Notes: generated from the letters alone by a model not told the origin. Positions 36,700 through 45,791 are shown, counted from the stretch's first letter. The stretch: 64,000 nt of DNA from Chelatococcus composti (GCF_014201415.1 NZ_JACHEH010000004.1:372001-436000); one strand, 5' to 3'. Numbers and translations: made by a program.

Positions 36700-38267
36700 T
36701 GCTGAACCGTCAGGGACGTCCCACCGCGCCGGGCGCGGGCGCCGCGAACGGCCATGCGACCTTTACCGGCAACCGCGCGCTCCAGCAGGAGGAGGCGCTG
36801 ATCTTCGAGTTCGGCCGCACGGACGTGACCGGGGTCGATCTTGATGAGCCGGCGCCCGTCGCCGACCGCCTCGGCGGCCTCGGGCGCAAGGAGCCCATTG
36901 GCCTGCCCGGCCTCTCCGAGCCGGAGGCGATGCGCCACTACGTGCGCCTCTCGCAGAAGAACTACGGCATCGACACGGGCCTGTTCCCGCTCGGCTCATG
37001 CACGATGAAGCACAATCCGCGCCTCAACGAGAAGATGGCGCGCCTGCCCGGCTTCGCCGACGTGCACCCGCTGCAGCCGGTCTCCACCGTCCAGGGGGCG
37101 CTGGCGCTCATGGACGAACTCGCCCACTGGCTCAAGGAGCTGACGGGCATGCCGGCCGTGACGCTCTCGCCGAAGGCCGGCGCGCACGGCGAGCTTGCCG
37201 GCATGGCCGCCATTAAGGCGGCGATCGCGGCCCGGGGCGAGGCGGACACGCGCAAGGTCGTGCTGGTTCCCGATTCGGCCCACGGCACCAATCCGGCCAC
37301 CGCCGCGCTCATCGGCTTCACGGTGAAGCCGGTGCCGGCGCGGGAGGACGGCACGGTGGATCCGGCGGAAGTGGCCAAGCGCGCCGGCCCCGACACCGCC
37401 GCTATCATGCTGACGAATCCCAACACCTGCGGCCTGTTCGAGCGCGACGTGGTCGAGATCGCGCGCGTCATTCACGACGCGGGCGGGTACTTCTACTGCG
37501 ACGGCGCCAACTTCAACGCCATCGTCGGCAAGGCGCGGCCGGGCGACCTCGGCGTCGATGCCATGCACATCAACCTGCACAAGACCTTTTCCACGCCGCA
37601 TGGCGGCGGCGGGCCTGGCGCAGGGCCGGTCGTCCTGTCGCAGAGGCTCGCCGCCTTCGCTCCTCTGCCCCATGTGCGGCTCGACGAGGGGCGCTTCTCG
37701 CTCGTCGAGCATCCGTCGGCCTCCGACCAGTCCCCGCTCGGGCGCCTCACGGCCTTCCATGGCCAGATGGGCATGTTCGTACGGGCGCTCGCCTTCATGC
37801 TGTCGCATGGCGCCGAGGGGCTGAAGCAGGCTTCAGAAGATGCGGTGCTCAACGCCAATTACGTCCGCGCCTCGCTCGCCGACGTGATGTCGCTGCCGTT
37901 CGGCAACCGCCCCTGCATGCATGAGGTCCTGTTCGACGACACCTGGCTCAAGGGCACGGGCGTGACGACGCTCGACTTCGCCAAGGCGCTGATCGACGAG
38001 GGCTACCACCCGATGACGGTCTATTTCCCGCTCGTCGTGCATGGCGCCATGCTCATCGAGCCCACCGAGAGCGAATCGAAGGCCTCGCTCGATCTGTTCA
38101 TCGCCACGCTGCGCGACCTCGCCTTTGCCGTGCGCGACGGCGACACGGCGCGCTTCACGGGTGCGCCCTACCACGCACCGCGCCGGCGCCTCGACGAGAC
38201 GCGCGCGGCCCGCCAGCCCGTTCTGCGCTGGACGCCGCCGGCGCCGGTCCCGGAAGCAGCGGAATAG
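36699..38267 (+). CDS. gcvPB: Glycine dehydrogenase (decarboxylating), subunit 2
   Basis: PLP-binding half of P protein. 522 residues. The PLP lysine is in DAMHINLHKTFSTPHGGGGP, TGMPAVTLSPKAGAHGELAG and SAHGTNPATAALIGF are conserved, and the C-terminus has YHPMTVYFPLVVHGAMLIEP. With GcvPA it decarboxylates glycine and loads the aminomethyl group on GcvH. The L protein (lipoamide dehydrogenase) is not in the window. Confidence 0.97.
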   Translation: MLNRQGRPTAPGAGAANGHATFTGNRALQQEEALIFEFGRTDVTGVDLDEPAPVADRLGGLGRKEPIGLPGLSEPEAMRHYVRLSQKNYGIDTGLFPLGSCTMKHNPRLNEKMARLPGFADVHPLQPVSTVQGALALMDELAHWLKELTGMPAVTLSPKAGAHGELAGMAAIKAAIAARGEADTRKVVLVPDSAHGTNPATAALIGFTVKPVPAREDGTVDPAEVAKRAGPDTAAIMLTNPNTCGLFERDVVEIARVIHDAGGYFYCDGANFNAIVGKARPGDLGVDAMHINLHKTFSTPHGGGGPGAGPVVLSQRLAAFAPLPHVRLDEGRFSLVEHPSASDQSPLGRLTAFHGQMGMFVRALAFMLSHGAEGLKQASEDAVLNANYVRASLADVMSLPFGNRPCMHEVLFDDTWLKGTGVTTLDFAKALIDEGYHPMTVYFPLVVHGAMLIEPTESESKASLDLFIATLRDLAFAVRDGDTARFTGAPYHAPRRRLDETRAARQPVLRWTPPAPVPEAAE

Positions 38268-38314
38268 GCCCCCCGCAGCCGCCGCCTTTCCCCTCGACAG
38301 TCTGAAGCTGCCCG

Positions 38315-38337
38315 CCCCCTCCCCTCGCGGGAGGGGG
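38315..38337. terminator. Hairpin between convergent gcvPB and the porin-like gene
   Basis: CCCCCTCCC and GGGAGGGGG form a 9-bp stem with a 5-base loop, 47 bases after gcvPB. It could serve both strands, but neither side has a T-run. Confidence 0.4.
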
Positions 38338-38344
38338 GACGGGT

Positions 38345-38680
38345 TCAGTTGCCGTTCACGGTGCCGCTGACATAGCCGCGCATCGGACCGAGGCCGGTCG
38401 GTATGCGCACGTCGAGCGTTGCACGGCCGCGGGTCAGTGTGCCGCTCGTGCCGTTGCGGGTGAGCCCTTCGGCCCGCACCTGCCCGCCGAGACGCACGCA
38501 GGTGTCTGTGCCGGCGATCTGCACGAATCCCGGGCCATGGATGGCGCAATGGCCCACCGAGCTGCCCCGTGAGGGCGGAGGCAGGCGCATCCGCTCGTCG
38601 GCGCCTGCCGACGGCGCGCCCGCGGCGATGGCGGCGCCCGCGACGATGAGTGCCACGATGCGGCAAGCCGTGCGTGCCAT
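38345..38680 (-). CDS. Small secreted protein resembling the N-terminus of a porin, truncated
   Basis: 111 residues from the ATG at 38680 with a signal peptide (MARTACRIVALIVAGAAIAA then GAPSAGA). The mature part resembles the first strands of alphaproteobacterial porins: HCAIHGPGFVQIAGTDTCVR then LGGQVRAE, then TRGRATLDVRIPTGLGPMRG, normally followed by some 300 more residues of barrel. It stops at GTVNGN. Either a decayed porin or a real small domain protein; no remainder of a porin is visible beyond the stop. Confidence 0.65.
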   Translation of the reverse strand: MARTACRIVALIVAGAAIAAGAPSAGADERMRLPPPSRGSSVGHCAIHGPGFVQIAGTDTCVRLGGQVRAEGLTRNGTSGTLTRGRATLDVRIPTGLGPMRGYVSGTVNGN

Positions 38681-38769
38681 GTCCGTTCCCCGAACGATCA
38701 AGCTGCCATCAATCCACAGGCGAACCGCCTGATCAAGGCCCGGGCGCCGCGGCTTGGCCGGGTCGGCGC

Positions 38770-38799
38770 AAAAGAAAACGGCCGCCTCAAGGGCGGCCG
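38770..38799 (-). terminator. Intrinsic terminator of the atp (F0) operon
   Basis: On the minus strand a GGCGGCCG/CGGCCGCC stem (8 bp, 5-base loop) is followed by TTTTCTTTT. It begins about 27 bases after the atpF stop codon. Confidence 0.85.
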
Positions 38800-38825
38800 C
38801 CTTGTCGCTCACCGGTTGGAGCAGC

Positions 38826-39311
38826 TCAGTTGAGCTTGCTCTTCACCTCGCCCAGCCCCTTGGCGAAGATGTCCTCGGCGAGCTTGCCCTTGACAGTGTC
38901 GCGCAGGATCTGTTCGGCAGCCTTGACGGCTGCCTCGGCGGCAGCGGCGCGAACCTCGGCCGCGGCCTGGGCTTCGGCCTGGGCGATCTTGGCCTCGGCC
39001 GCCGCCGTGCGGCGGGCGACGAACTCGGCGATGCGCTCGTGCGCCTCCTTGGCGACGCGCTCGGCCTCCTCGCGGGCATTCGTCACGATGGCCTCGGCTT
39101 CGGCTTCCGCCGCCTGACGCTTGGCCTCGTATTCCTTGAGGAGCGCTTCGGCCTCGCTGCGCAGGCGCGCGGCTTCCTCCAGCTCGGCCTTGATGCGCTG
39201 GGCGCGCTCGTCGAGCGCCTTGCCGGCGATCTTGTGGCCGCCGACGCGCAGCACGATGGCGAGGAAGATGACGAAAGCGACGGCGACCCAGAAGGTGGTG
39301 TTGTGAAGCAT
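38826..39311 (-). CDS. atpF: F0F1 ATP synthase subunit b
   Basis: Peripheral-stalk subunit. 161 residues from the ATG at 39311 (GAGGGCGG upstream). One N-terminal helix, TTFWVAVAFVIFLAIVLRVG, then a long Ala/Glu-rich coiled coil to LGEVKSKLN. An earlier start at 39344 would overlap the upstream gene. Paired with the b' gene immediately upstream; together they form the heterodimeric stalk found in alphaproteobacteria. Last gene of atpI-B-E-b'-b. Confidence 0.95.
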   Translation of the reverse strand: MLHNTTFWVAVAFVIFLAIVLRVGGHKIAGKALDERAQRIKAELEEAARLRSEAEALLKEYEAKRQAAEAEAEAIVTNAREEAERVAKEAHERIAEFVARRTAAAEAKIAQAEAQAAAEVRAAAAEAAVKAAEQILRDTVKGKLAEDIFAKGLGEVKSKLN

Positions 39312-39321
39312 CAGACCGCCC

Positions 39322-39867
39322 TCACTGCGCCATTGCCTTGCCAACGGCCGCCGCCACCACGTCCGCCGCCGGCGCCTGACCCGTCAGGCGCTCGACGATG
39401 GCGGCCGCGGCATCGCTGGCGATGGCCTCGACATTGCCCATGGCCTTTTCCTTGCTCGCGGTGATGCGGGCCTCGGCGTCGGCGAGGTTGCGCGCCAGCT
39501 CCGCCTCGAGCGCGGCGCGCTTTTCCGCCGCCTCGGCCGCGAGCCTGTCACGCGTCTCCTGCGCCAGGGCATGGGCCCGGCCGCGTGCTTCCGCAAGCGC
39601 TTTCTCGTAGGCTTCGCCGGCCTCCTCGGCCCGCGCCTTGGATTCGGCGGCGATCCGGAGATCGCCGGCGATCCGCTCGCGGCGATCCTCCAGGATGCCG
39701 GAGAGCCGCGGCACGATCACCCGCGACATCAGCAGATAGAGGACGGCGAAGGTAATCGCCAGCCAGAGGAGCTGTGAGCCGAAGGTGTTGACGTCGAAAG
39801 GCGGGAAGTTTGCACCCTCGCCCTCGATGCCCGGCACGTCGACTTGCGCGGTGATCGGTTGAGCCAT
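39322..39867 (-). CDS. atpF2: F0F1 ATP synthase subunit b'
   Basis: Second, diverged stalk subunit. 181 residues. A short N-terminal leader rich in Pro (MAQPITAQVDVPGIEGEGAN), then a helix FGSQLLWLAITFAVLYLLMS, then coiled coil RLSGILEDRRERIAGDLRIA onward, ending VVAAAVGKAMAQ. The leader plus IVPRLSGILEDRR pattern separates b' from b. It follows atpE after 73 bases that contain a stem-loop. Confidence 0.95.
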   Translation of the reverse strand: MAQPITAQVDVPGIEGEGANFPPFDVNTFGSQLLWLAITFAVLYLLMSRVIVPRLSGILEDRRERIAGDLRIAAESKARAEEAGEAYEKALAEARGRAHALAQETRDRLAAEAAEKRAALEAELARNLADAEARITASKEKAMGNVEAIASDAAAAIVERLTGQAPAADVVAAAVGKAMAQ

Positions 39868-39886
39868 GGCAGTTCAGTCTCTCAGC

Positions 39887-39909
39887 GAAGGGCGCGCGAG
39901 GCGCCCTTC
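39887..39909 (-). repeat. Intercistronic hairpin between atpE and the b' gene
   Basis: GAAGGGCGC and GCGCCCTTC form a perfect 9-bp stem with a 5-base loop, 32 bases after the atpE stop. It may protect the atpE 3' end and help make more c subunit than b/b', but that is inference. Confidence 0.5.
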
Positions 39910-39940
39910 CAACCCGTTGATCGGCAGATCCTGTGCCGCG

Positions 39941-40168
39941 TTACGCGACGAAGAGCAGGACCAGCGCGACGACGAGCGCGAAGATGCCGAGACCTTCCGC
40001 AAGAGCGGCACCGATGAAGGTGCGGCCGAACTGCGCATCGGCAGCCGACGGGTTGCGCAGGGCGCCCGACAGGTAGTTGCCGAAAATGTTACCCACGCCC
40101 ATGGCGGCAAGACCCATGCCAAGGCAGGCGAGGCCGGCGCCGATGTACTTCGCAGCAACGGGATCCAT
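39941..40168 (-). CDS. atpE: F0F1 ATP synthase subunit c
   Basis: Proton-carrying ring subunit. 75 residues, two helices: YIGAGLACLGMGLAAMGVGN with the glycine-rich packing motif, the polar loop RNPSAADAQ, and FIGAALAEGLGIFALVVALV with the proton-binding Glu58. The ATG at 40168 is preferred over an adjacent GTG at 40171. Ribosome site AGGAGA. Sits between atpB and the b' gene. Confidence 0.98.
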   Translation of the reverse strand: MDPVAAKYIGAGLACLGMGLAAMGVGNIFGNYLSGALRNPSAADAQFGRTFIGAALAEGLGIFALVVALVLLFVA

Positions 40169-40224
40169 CACAAGGTCTCCTGAGGTTCGTATGAGGCTGG
40201 TTTCAAGACTACCGACGCGCCCTG

Positions 40225-40998
40225 TCAGTGCCCCGGATGCAACGCGTCGTGAAGGTAGATGCAGGTCAGGATCGTGAAGACGTAGGCCTGCAGGAAAGCG
40301 ACGAGGAACTCGAAAGCCGTGAGCGCCACCGCCATCGCGAGCGGCAGAGCCGCCCCCGCAACGCCGAGGACGCCCGTCATGCCGCCGCTGGCGGCCAGCC
40401 CACCGAGGGCAACGATGAACCCGGCGAAGACCTTGAGCGCCACGTGGCCGGCCAGCATGTTCGCAAACAGGCGCAGCGACAGCGAGATGGGGCGCGACAG
40501 GAAGGAGATGAGCTCGATCACCACCATGAACGGCAGCAGCCAGCCGGGAACACCCGACGGCACGAAGAGCCCGAGGAAGTGGGTGCCGTGCTTGAGGAAG
40601 CCGTAGACGATCACCGTGCCGATGACCAGCATCGCCAGGGCGAAGGTGATGACGACGTGGCTGGTGACCGTGAAGAAGCCCGGGATCATGCCGAGCATGT
40701 TGCAGGTCAGCACGAACATGAAGAGCGAGAACACGAAGGGGAAGAACTTCATCCCCTTCTCGCCGGCCGATTGCCGGAGCGTGCCCGCGACGAACTCGTA
40801 GAGCATCTCGGCCGCCGCCTGGGCCCGGCCCGGCACCAGCGAGCGGCGGGCCGTCGCAGCCGACAGGCCGATCGTGATCAGCGCAACAGCGCCGACCATG
40901 AAGAGCGCCGAGTTGGTGAAAGCGATCTCCTGCCCGCCGATATGGCCGAGAGGGATGAGATTCTTGATCTCGAACTGCTCGATCGGGTTCGCAGCCAT
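40225..40998 (-). CDS. atpB: F0F1 ATP synthase subunit a
   Basis: Proton half-channel subunit. 257 residues from the ATG at 40998, beginning [18 protein letters not shown]. The essential arginine helix is [20 protein letters not shown], and the last helix is [20 protein letters not shown]. Five to six helices in all. The open frame continues to 41157 but crosses the atpI gene and is not coding there. Confidence 0.97.
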   Translation of the reverse strand: MAANPIEQFEIKNLIPLGHIGGQEIAFTNSALFMVGAVALITIGLSAATARRSLVPGRAQAAAEMLYEFVAGTLRQSAGEKGMKFFPFVFSLFMFVLTCNMLGMIPGFFTVTSHVVITFALAMLVIGTVIVYGFLKHGTHFLGLFVPSGVPGWLLPFMVVIELISFLSRPISLSLRLFANMLAGHVALKVFAGFIVALGGLAASGGMTGVLGVAGAALPLAMAVALTAFEFLVAFLQAYVFTILTCIYLHDALHPGH

Positions 40999-41059
40999 CG
41001 CTGACCTTCTGTCCCTGCGCGGATCGCCCGGCGGCGAATGCCGACGGGCCTTGGAAACG

Positions 41060-41434
41060 TCACTTCTGCCCGCTCTTCCCGCCCCACCCGGGAAGCGCAC
41101 CGGAGGCGCGCGCCAGATTGAGCATGCCGGCGCAGAAGCCGAGCAGGAGGCAGACAACGAGACCCCACGGTGCCGTGCCGGCCAGTCGGTCGATGATCCA
41201 ACCGAGCAGCCCGCCGGCGATCACGCCCGACACGAACTCCGCGGACAGCCGGAAGACCTGCCCGAGCGCGCTCTGGTTCGACATCGCCCCCGACGCAGGC
41301 TCCGCATCCTTCGGCTGATTGGCGGAAATCCGCCGGAGCCCTTCGTCCAGATGCCTGAGCCTTGCCGAAAGATCGGCCGTTCCACCGTCGGCCGGCTTTC
41401 CGGTGCCGTCCTTCCGCTCGTCGGGCTTCGCCAC
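41060..41434 (-). CDS. atpI: ATP synthase accessory protein AtpI (AtpZ/AtpI family)
   Basis: 124 residues starting with GTG (GGGAGGATC upstream). The N-terminal half is hydrophilic and charged ([20 protein letters not shown]), followed by two membrane helices: [20 protein letters not shown] and [20 protein letters not shown]. AtpI-type proteins help c-ring assembly or Mg2+ supply. First gene of the F0 operon, preceded by the promoter at 41491-41519. Confidence 0.9.
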   Translation of the reverse strand: MAKPDERKDGTGKPADGGTADLSARLRHLDEGLRRISANQPKDAEPASGAMSNQSALGQVFRLSAEFVSGVIAGGLLGWIIDRLAGTAPWGLVVCLLLGFCAGMLNLARASGALPGWGGKSGQK

Positions 41435-41464
41435 GCGATCCTCCCGTGCGGTTGAAAGTGCACC

Positions 41465-41487
41465 AAAAACCCGGCCTTGAAGCCGGG
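41465..41487 (-). terminator. Intrinsic terminator between smc and atpI
   Basis: On the minus strand CCCGGC/GCCGGG (6-bp stem, 6-base loop) is followed by TTTTT. It lies 134 bases after the smc stop and only 30 bases before the atpI start, downstream of the predicted atp promoter -10. Confidence 0.75.
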
Positions 41488-41490
41488 CGC

Positions 41491-41519
41491 ACCATATTGT
41501 CGTGCCCCACCCCTGTCAA
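41491..41519 (-). promoter_or_regulatory. Strong promoter of the atp operon
   Basis: TTGACA (41514-41519) and TATGGT (41491-41496), read on the minus strand with a 17-base spacer, give a near-consensus sigma70 promoter. Upstream (about 41532-41566) the DNA is strikingly AT-rich, like an UP element. The transcription start would fall near 41484, directly at the terminator-like hairpin. Confidence 0.7.
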
Positions 41520-41621
41520 GAATGCGGCAGAAACTATCAACCAATTGAAATAAAAAGAAAATTCCGATTCGTACGGCAATGTGTCGCTACTCATGAACAA
41601 TTGCCGCGCCCGTTTGCCGGG

Positions 41622-44600
41622 TCAAACGGCCTCGAGAATTTGCTCGGCGGCCGCAAGATCGACCGACACGAGCTGCGACACGCCGCGCTCGGCCATGGTC
41701 ACGCCGAAGAGCCGGTTCATCCGCGCCATGGTGATGGGATTGTGGGTGATGACGAGGAAGCGTGTCTGCGTCTGGCGCACCATGTCCTGCAGAAGGTCGC
41801 AGTAACGCTCCACATTGGCGTCATCGAGCGGCGCATCCACCTCGTCGAGCACGCAGATGGGCGAGGGATTGGTGAGGAACACGGCGAAGATGAGCGCCGT
41901 CGCCGTCAGCGCCTGCTCGCCGCCGGAAAGCAGGGTCATCACCTGCGGCTTCTTGCCCGGCGGGCGGGCGAAGATCTCGAGCCCCGCCTCCAGCGGGTCG
42001 TCGGAATCGACCAGCGACAGCTCGGCCGAGCCGCCGCCGAAGAGCGTGGTGAACAGGCGCTGGAAATGGCCGTTGACCACGTCGAAGGCGGCGAGCAGAC
42101 GCTCGCGCCCTTCCTTGTTGAGGCTGGCGATGGCCTGCCGCAGGCGTCGGATCGCCTCCGACAGGTCGTCGCGCTCCTGGACGAGCGCATCGCGCTTGCC
42201 CTCCGCCTCCTCCAGCTCGATGTCGGCGCGCAGGTTGACGGCGCCGAGGCGCTCCCGGTCGGCCTTGAGCTGGGCGATGCGCGCCTCGACGTCCGGCGCC
42301 GCCGGCAAGGCGGCATCGGCCACGACACCGGCCAGCTCGTGCAGCGCCGCGGGGGTCGAATCGAGCGTATCGCCAATCTGGCGCACGACATCGGCGAGGC
42401 GTGCCCGGGCCGCCTCGAGCCGCGCCTCGGTGCCGGCCCGCGCCTCGCGCACCGCCGACAGCCGCTCCAGCGCCGCCCTCGCCGCCTTGTCGGCCTCGGC
42501 GAGCCGGGTCTCCCCCTCCGCCAGCCGGTCGCTCGCCTCGCGCCGCTGTTCCTCTGCCGCCTCGATCTGCTCCGCGAGCGCGCGGCGGCGCTGCTCGAAG
42601 TCCTGCGGCGCCTCCTCGAGCGCCGCCTGCTCGATCACGGTCTCCTCAATCCGCTGCTGGATCTCCGCAATGGCGTTGAGCGCGCGCGTGCGCCGCTCCT
42701 TCCACGCCCGGATCTCGGCGGCGATCGCCTCCCGCCGACGGGCTCTCAGCTCAGCCTCGCGCTGCAGGGTCTGGGCCGCGGCCCGGGCCTGGGCGGCCGC
42801 GCTGCGCCGCTCGGCGACCCGGGTGCGCGCCTCAAGGACCTCCTTCTCGAGGGCCGACACATCGTTGCCATGCGCGAGAGCCTCACGCGCCTCCTCCATT
42901 CGGCGCTGCGCCTCCTCCTCGTCGGCGACGATGCGGGCCAGCGCCTCGTCGAGGGCGGAGCGGCGGGTCGCGACCTGCGCCGCCCGGCGCTCGGCGGCGA
43001 TGAGCCGCTCGCGCGCTCCGTCAAGCGCACGCCGCGCCGCGCGCGCGGCCTCGAGCGCATCGGCCTCGCGCTGCGACGCCTCGCGAATCGCCGCCTGGGC
43101 ACGCTCCAGCCCCGTGCGGTGAGCCTCCGCCTCCTCGCGCGCGGCGGCGGCGGCTGCCACGAGGTCGTTGAGCCTGTTGCGTTCGGCAAGGCGCCGGGCC
43201 GCCGCTGTCGGAGCGCCGGCCTCGGCCACGAGCCCGTCCCAGCGCCACACGGCGCCCTCGGGCGAGACCAGCGTCTGGCCCGGCTTAAGCGCCCGGCTGA
43301 GGCGCGCGCCATCTTCTGCCGCCACGACGCCAACCTGCGCGAGGCGGCGCGAGAGTTCGGGCACGCCACGCACATGCGCCGCAAGAGGCCGCGCTCCGGC
43401 GGGCAGCGCCGGATCGTCTGCAGCAGCGGGCAGGTTCGTCCAGCGGGCCGGCGCGGCCGGGTCGGTCGACAGATCAAGATCGTCGCCGAGCGCCGCCCCG
43501 AGCGCCGCCTCGAAACCCTTGTCGACGACGAGGGCGTCAACCACAGGGGCGAACGTGCCTTCTGCCGGGGCGGCGAAGAGCTTGGCGAGCGTCGCCGCCT
43601 CCGCCTCCAGCCGGTCGGCATGGCGCGCAGCCTCGCTCGCCGGGCCCCGCAGGCGGGCCTCGGCCTCGCGAGCGGCCGCCAGGGCCTCGCGCGCCTCGGC
43701 AGCGGCGATCTCGCTCTCTTCGAGCCGGTCCTCGGCGATCGCCACCTCCTCGGCAAGACGGGCGAGAAGCTCGGGCGCGGCGCCCTCGGCATCGAGCGCG
43801 GCGCGCTCGGCCTCGATGCGCCGGCGCTCCGTGGCCAGACGCTCGGCCCGGGCAGCCTCCTCGCGCGCGGCCCGTTCCAGGCCGGCTCGGTGGGCGTTGA
43901 GGTCGGACACCTGCTGCTGCAGGGCGGCGAGCGCCGCCTCGGCCTCGACGAGATCGCTCTCGAGATCGACGAGCGCGGCTTGCGCCTCCTCCACCAGGGC
44001 CGCCCCGTCCTCGCTTTCGGCGGCAAGAGCCGCATCCTCCTCTCCGAGGCGCTCGGCGGAGGCGGCGGCGTCGGCGGCGAGCGCCGTCTCGCGGGCGAGG
44101 TCACGATCGAGTTCGGCCTTGCGGCGCGCCAGTTCGGCCGTGCGCTCCCTCGCGCGCCGCTCCTCGTTGTCAAGCTCGGTGCGGGCGTTGACGAGACGCT
44201 GCAGCGCAGCTGCCGCCGCGGCGGCAGCCTCGCGCAGCTTCGGCATCTCGTGGGCGGCGATGGCCTGCAGCCGCGCGGTCTCGGCCTGCTCGCGTGTCGC
44301 CTCGGCCACGTCGCGCACCTGGGCTTCCAGCTCCCGCTCGGCAGCGGCGGCCTGGTCGCGCGCCTCGCGGTAGGCGATGAGCGCCAGCATCGCCTCCAGC
44401 TTGCGGATCTCGGCGGAAAGCGCGCGGTAGCGCTGGGCCTGCCGGCCCTGGCGGCGCAGGCCCTCGATCTGCCCGCCGATCTCGCCAAGCACGTCCTCGA
44501 GCCGCTGCAGGTTGTCCTCCGCAGCGCGCAGGCGCAGCTCGGCCTCATGGCGGCGGGTGTGCAGGCCGGCGATGCCGGCCGCGTCCTCGAGAATGCGGCG

Positions 44601-45080
44601 GCGCGCCTGTGGCTTGGCCGCGATCAGCTCGCCGATCTGGCCCTGGCGCACCATGGCGGGCGAGCGGGCCCCGGTCGCCGCGTCGGCAAACAGCAGCTGC
44701 ACGTCGCGGGCCCGCACCTCGCGCCCGTTGATGCGATAGGTGGAGCCCGTCTCGCGCACGATCTTGCGCGAGACCTCGAGCGTGTCCGAATCGTTGAAGG
44801 CGGCCGGCGCGGTGCGGTCGCTGTTGTCGATGGTGAGGATGACCTCTGCGCTGTTGCGCGCAGGGCGGTTGCCGGAGCCGGCGAAGATGACGTCGTCCAT
44901 GCCCGAGGCACGCATGGACTTGTGCGAACTCTCGCCCATCACCCAGCGCAGGGCCTCAACGAGGTTCGACTTGCCGCAGCCGTTGGGACCGACGACACCC
45001 GTCAGCCCCGGCTCGATGAGGAAATCGGCCGGCTCGACGAAGGACTTGAAGCCCACGATCCGGAGGCGCGTGAGCTTCAT
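41622..45080 (-). CDS. smc: Chromosome segregation protein SMC
   Basis: ATPase of the condensin complex that organises and segregates the chromosome. 1152 residues. Walker A GPNGCGKSNL (31-40), a long coiled coil, a central hinge region (about 500-620), a second coiled coil, then the ABC signature LLSGGEQALTATALIFAVFL and Walker B PICVLDEVDAPLDDANVERY. All elements are intact. It is the third gene of a dciA-dsbA-smc run. Confidence 0.98.
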   Translation of the reverse strand: MKLTRLRIVGFKSFVEPADFLIEPGLTGVVGPNGCGKSNLVEALRWVMGESSHKSMRASGMDDVIFAGSGNRPARNSAEVILTIDNSDRTAPAAFNDSDTLEVSRKIVRETGSTYRINGREVRARDVQLLFADAATGARSPAMVRQGQIGELIAAKPQARRRILEDAAGIAGLHTRRHEAELRLRAAEDNLQRLEDVLGEIGGQIEGLRRQGRQAQRYRALSAEIRKLEAMLALIAYREARDQAAAAERELEAQVRDVAEATREQAETARLQAIAAHEMPKLREAAAAAAAALQRLVNARTELDNEERRARERTAELARRKAELDRDLARETALAADAAASAERLGEEDAALAAESEDGAALVEEAQAALVDLESDLVEAEAALAALQQQVSDLNAHRAGLERAAREEAARAERLATERRRIEAERAALDAEGAAPELLARLAEEVAIAEDRLEESEIAAAEAREALAAAREAEARLRGPASEAARHADRLEAEAATLAKLFAAPAEGTFAPVVDALVVDKGFEAALGAALGDDLDLSTDPAAPARWTNLPAAADDPALPAGARPLAAHVRGVPELSRRLAQVGVVAAEDGARLSRALKPGQTLVSPEGAVWRWDGLVAEAGAPTAAARRLAERNRLNDLVAAAAAAREEAEAHRTGLERAQAAIREASQREADALEAARAARRALDGARERLIAAERRAAQVATRRSALDEALARIVADEEEAQRRMEEAREALAHGNDVSALEKEVLEARTRVAERRSAAAQARAAAQTLQREAELRARRREAIAAEIRAWKERRTRALNAIAEIQQRIEETVIEQAALEEAPQDFEQRRRALAEQIEAAEEQRREASDRLAEGETRLAEADKAARAALERLSAVREARAGTEARLEAARARLADVVRQIGDTLDSTPAALHELAGVVADAALPAAPDVEARIAQLKADRERLGAVNLRADIELEEAEGKRDALVQERDDLSEAIRRLRQAIASLNKEGRERLLAAFDVVNGHFQRLFTTLFGGGSAELSLVDSDDPLEAGLEIFARPPGKKPQVMTLLSGGEQALTATALIFAVFLTNPSPICVLDEVDAPLDDANVERYCDLLQDMVRQTQTRFLVITHNPITMARMNRLFGVTMAERGVSQLVSVDLAAAEQILEAV

Positions 45081-45143
45081 GGGCCAGCCCCCCGTGAGCC
45101 GCAGGCGCCCACGGCGCGCGGGCGCATAGCCGGCGCGCTCCGA

Positions 45144-45791
45144 TCAGCCACCGACGAGAGGCGTGAGGATCTTCTCGAGTTCCTCAACAGTCAGCGCCCC
45201 CGACTGTTTCTGGCCATTGATGAAGAAGGTCGGCGTGGCGTTGACGCCGAAGGTCTCCACCCCGCGGTTCTTCACCGCGTTGACGGCATCATAGACCTTC
45301 TGGTCCTTCAAGCAGGCCTCGAAACTTTCCTGTGTGAAACCCGCCTGCTTCATGAGCTGCAGCAGCGCGTCGAGCGGCTTGTCGGAGAAGGCCCACACCT
45401 GCTGCTTGTCGAACAGCATGTCCGTGACGGGATAGTATTTCTCCTTGCCGGCGCAGCGGGCCAGCATGAACCCGGCCGTGGCCAGCGGGTCGAGCGGGAA
45501 CTCTCTCAGGATGAAGCGCACCTTGCCGGTGTCGATGTACTTCTCCTTCAGCGTCGGGAAGGTCCGGGCGTGGAAGGTCGCGCAGTGCGAGCAGGTGACC
45601 GATGCATATTCGATGATGGTCACCGGCGCGTCCGCCTTGCCGAGCACAACGTCGCCGAGCGGCCCCTCGACGGCCAGCTCGCTCGCGCTGAAGGACTGGG
45701 CCTGAGCCGGCAGAGCGGCAAGCCCGCCGAGGACGGCGAGGGCGGCGCCAGCCGCCAGGTTCACGATCGCACGACGCCTGGTCGTCGTCAT
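45144..45791 (-). CDS. DsbA family thiol-disulphide oxidoreductase
   Basis: Periplasmic thioredoxin-fold protein. 215 residues from the ATG at 45791. The signal peptide TTTRRRAIVNLAAGAALAVL has a twin-arginine look but could be Sec. Active site CSHC (Cys67, Cys70) in EYASVTCSHCATFH, the cis-proline loop is FGVNATPTFFINGQKQSG. Layout resembles the DsbA/BdbD-like proteins next to smc in Rhizobiales. 63 bases before the smc start. Confidence 0.93.
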   Translation of the reverse strand: MTTTRRRAIVNLAAGAALAVLGGLAALPAQAQSFSASELAVEGPLGDVVLGKADAPVTIIEYASVTCSHCATFHARTFPTLKEKYIDTGKVRFILREFPLDPLATAGFMLARCAGKEKYYPVTDMLFDKQQVWAFSDKPLDALLQLMKQAGFTQESFEACLKDQKVYDAVNAVKNRGVETFGVNATPTFFINGQKQSGALTVEELEKILTPLVGG

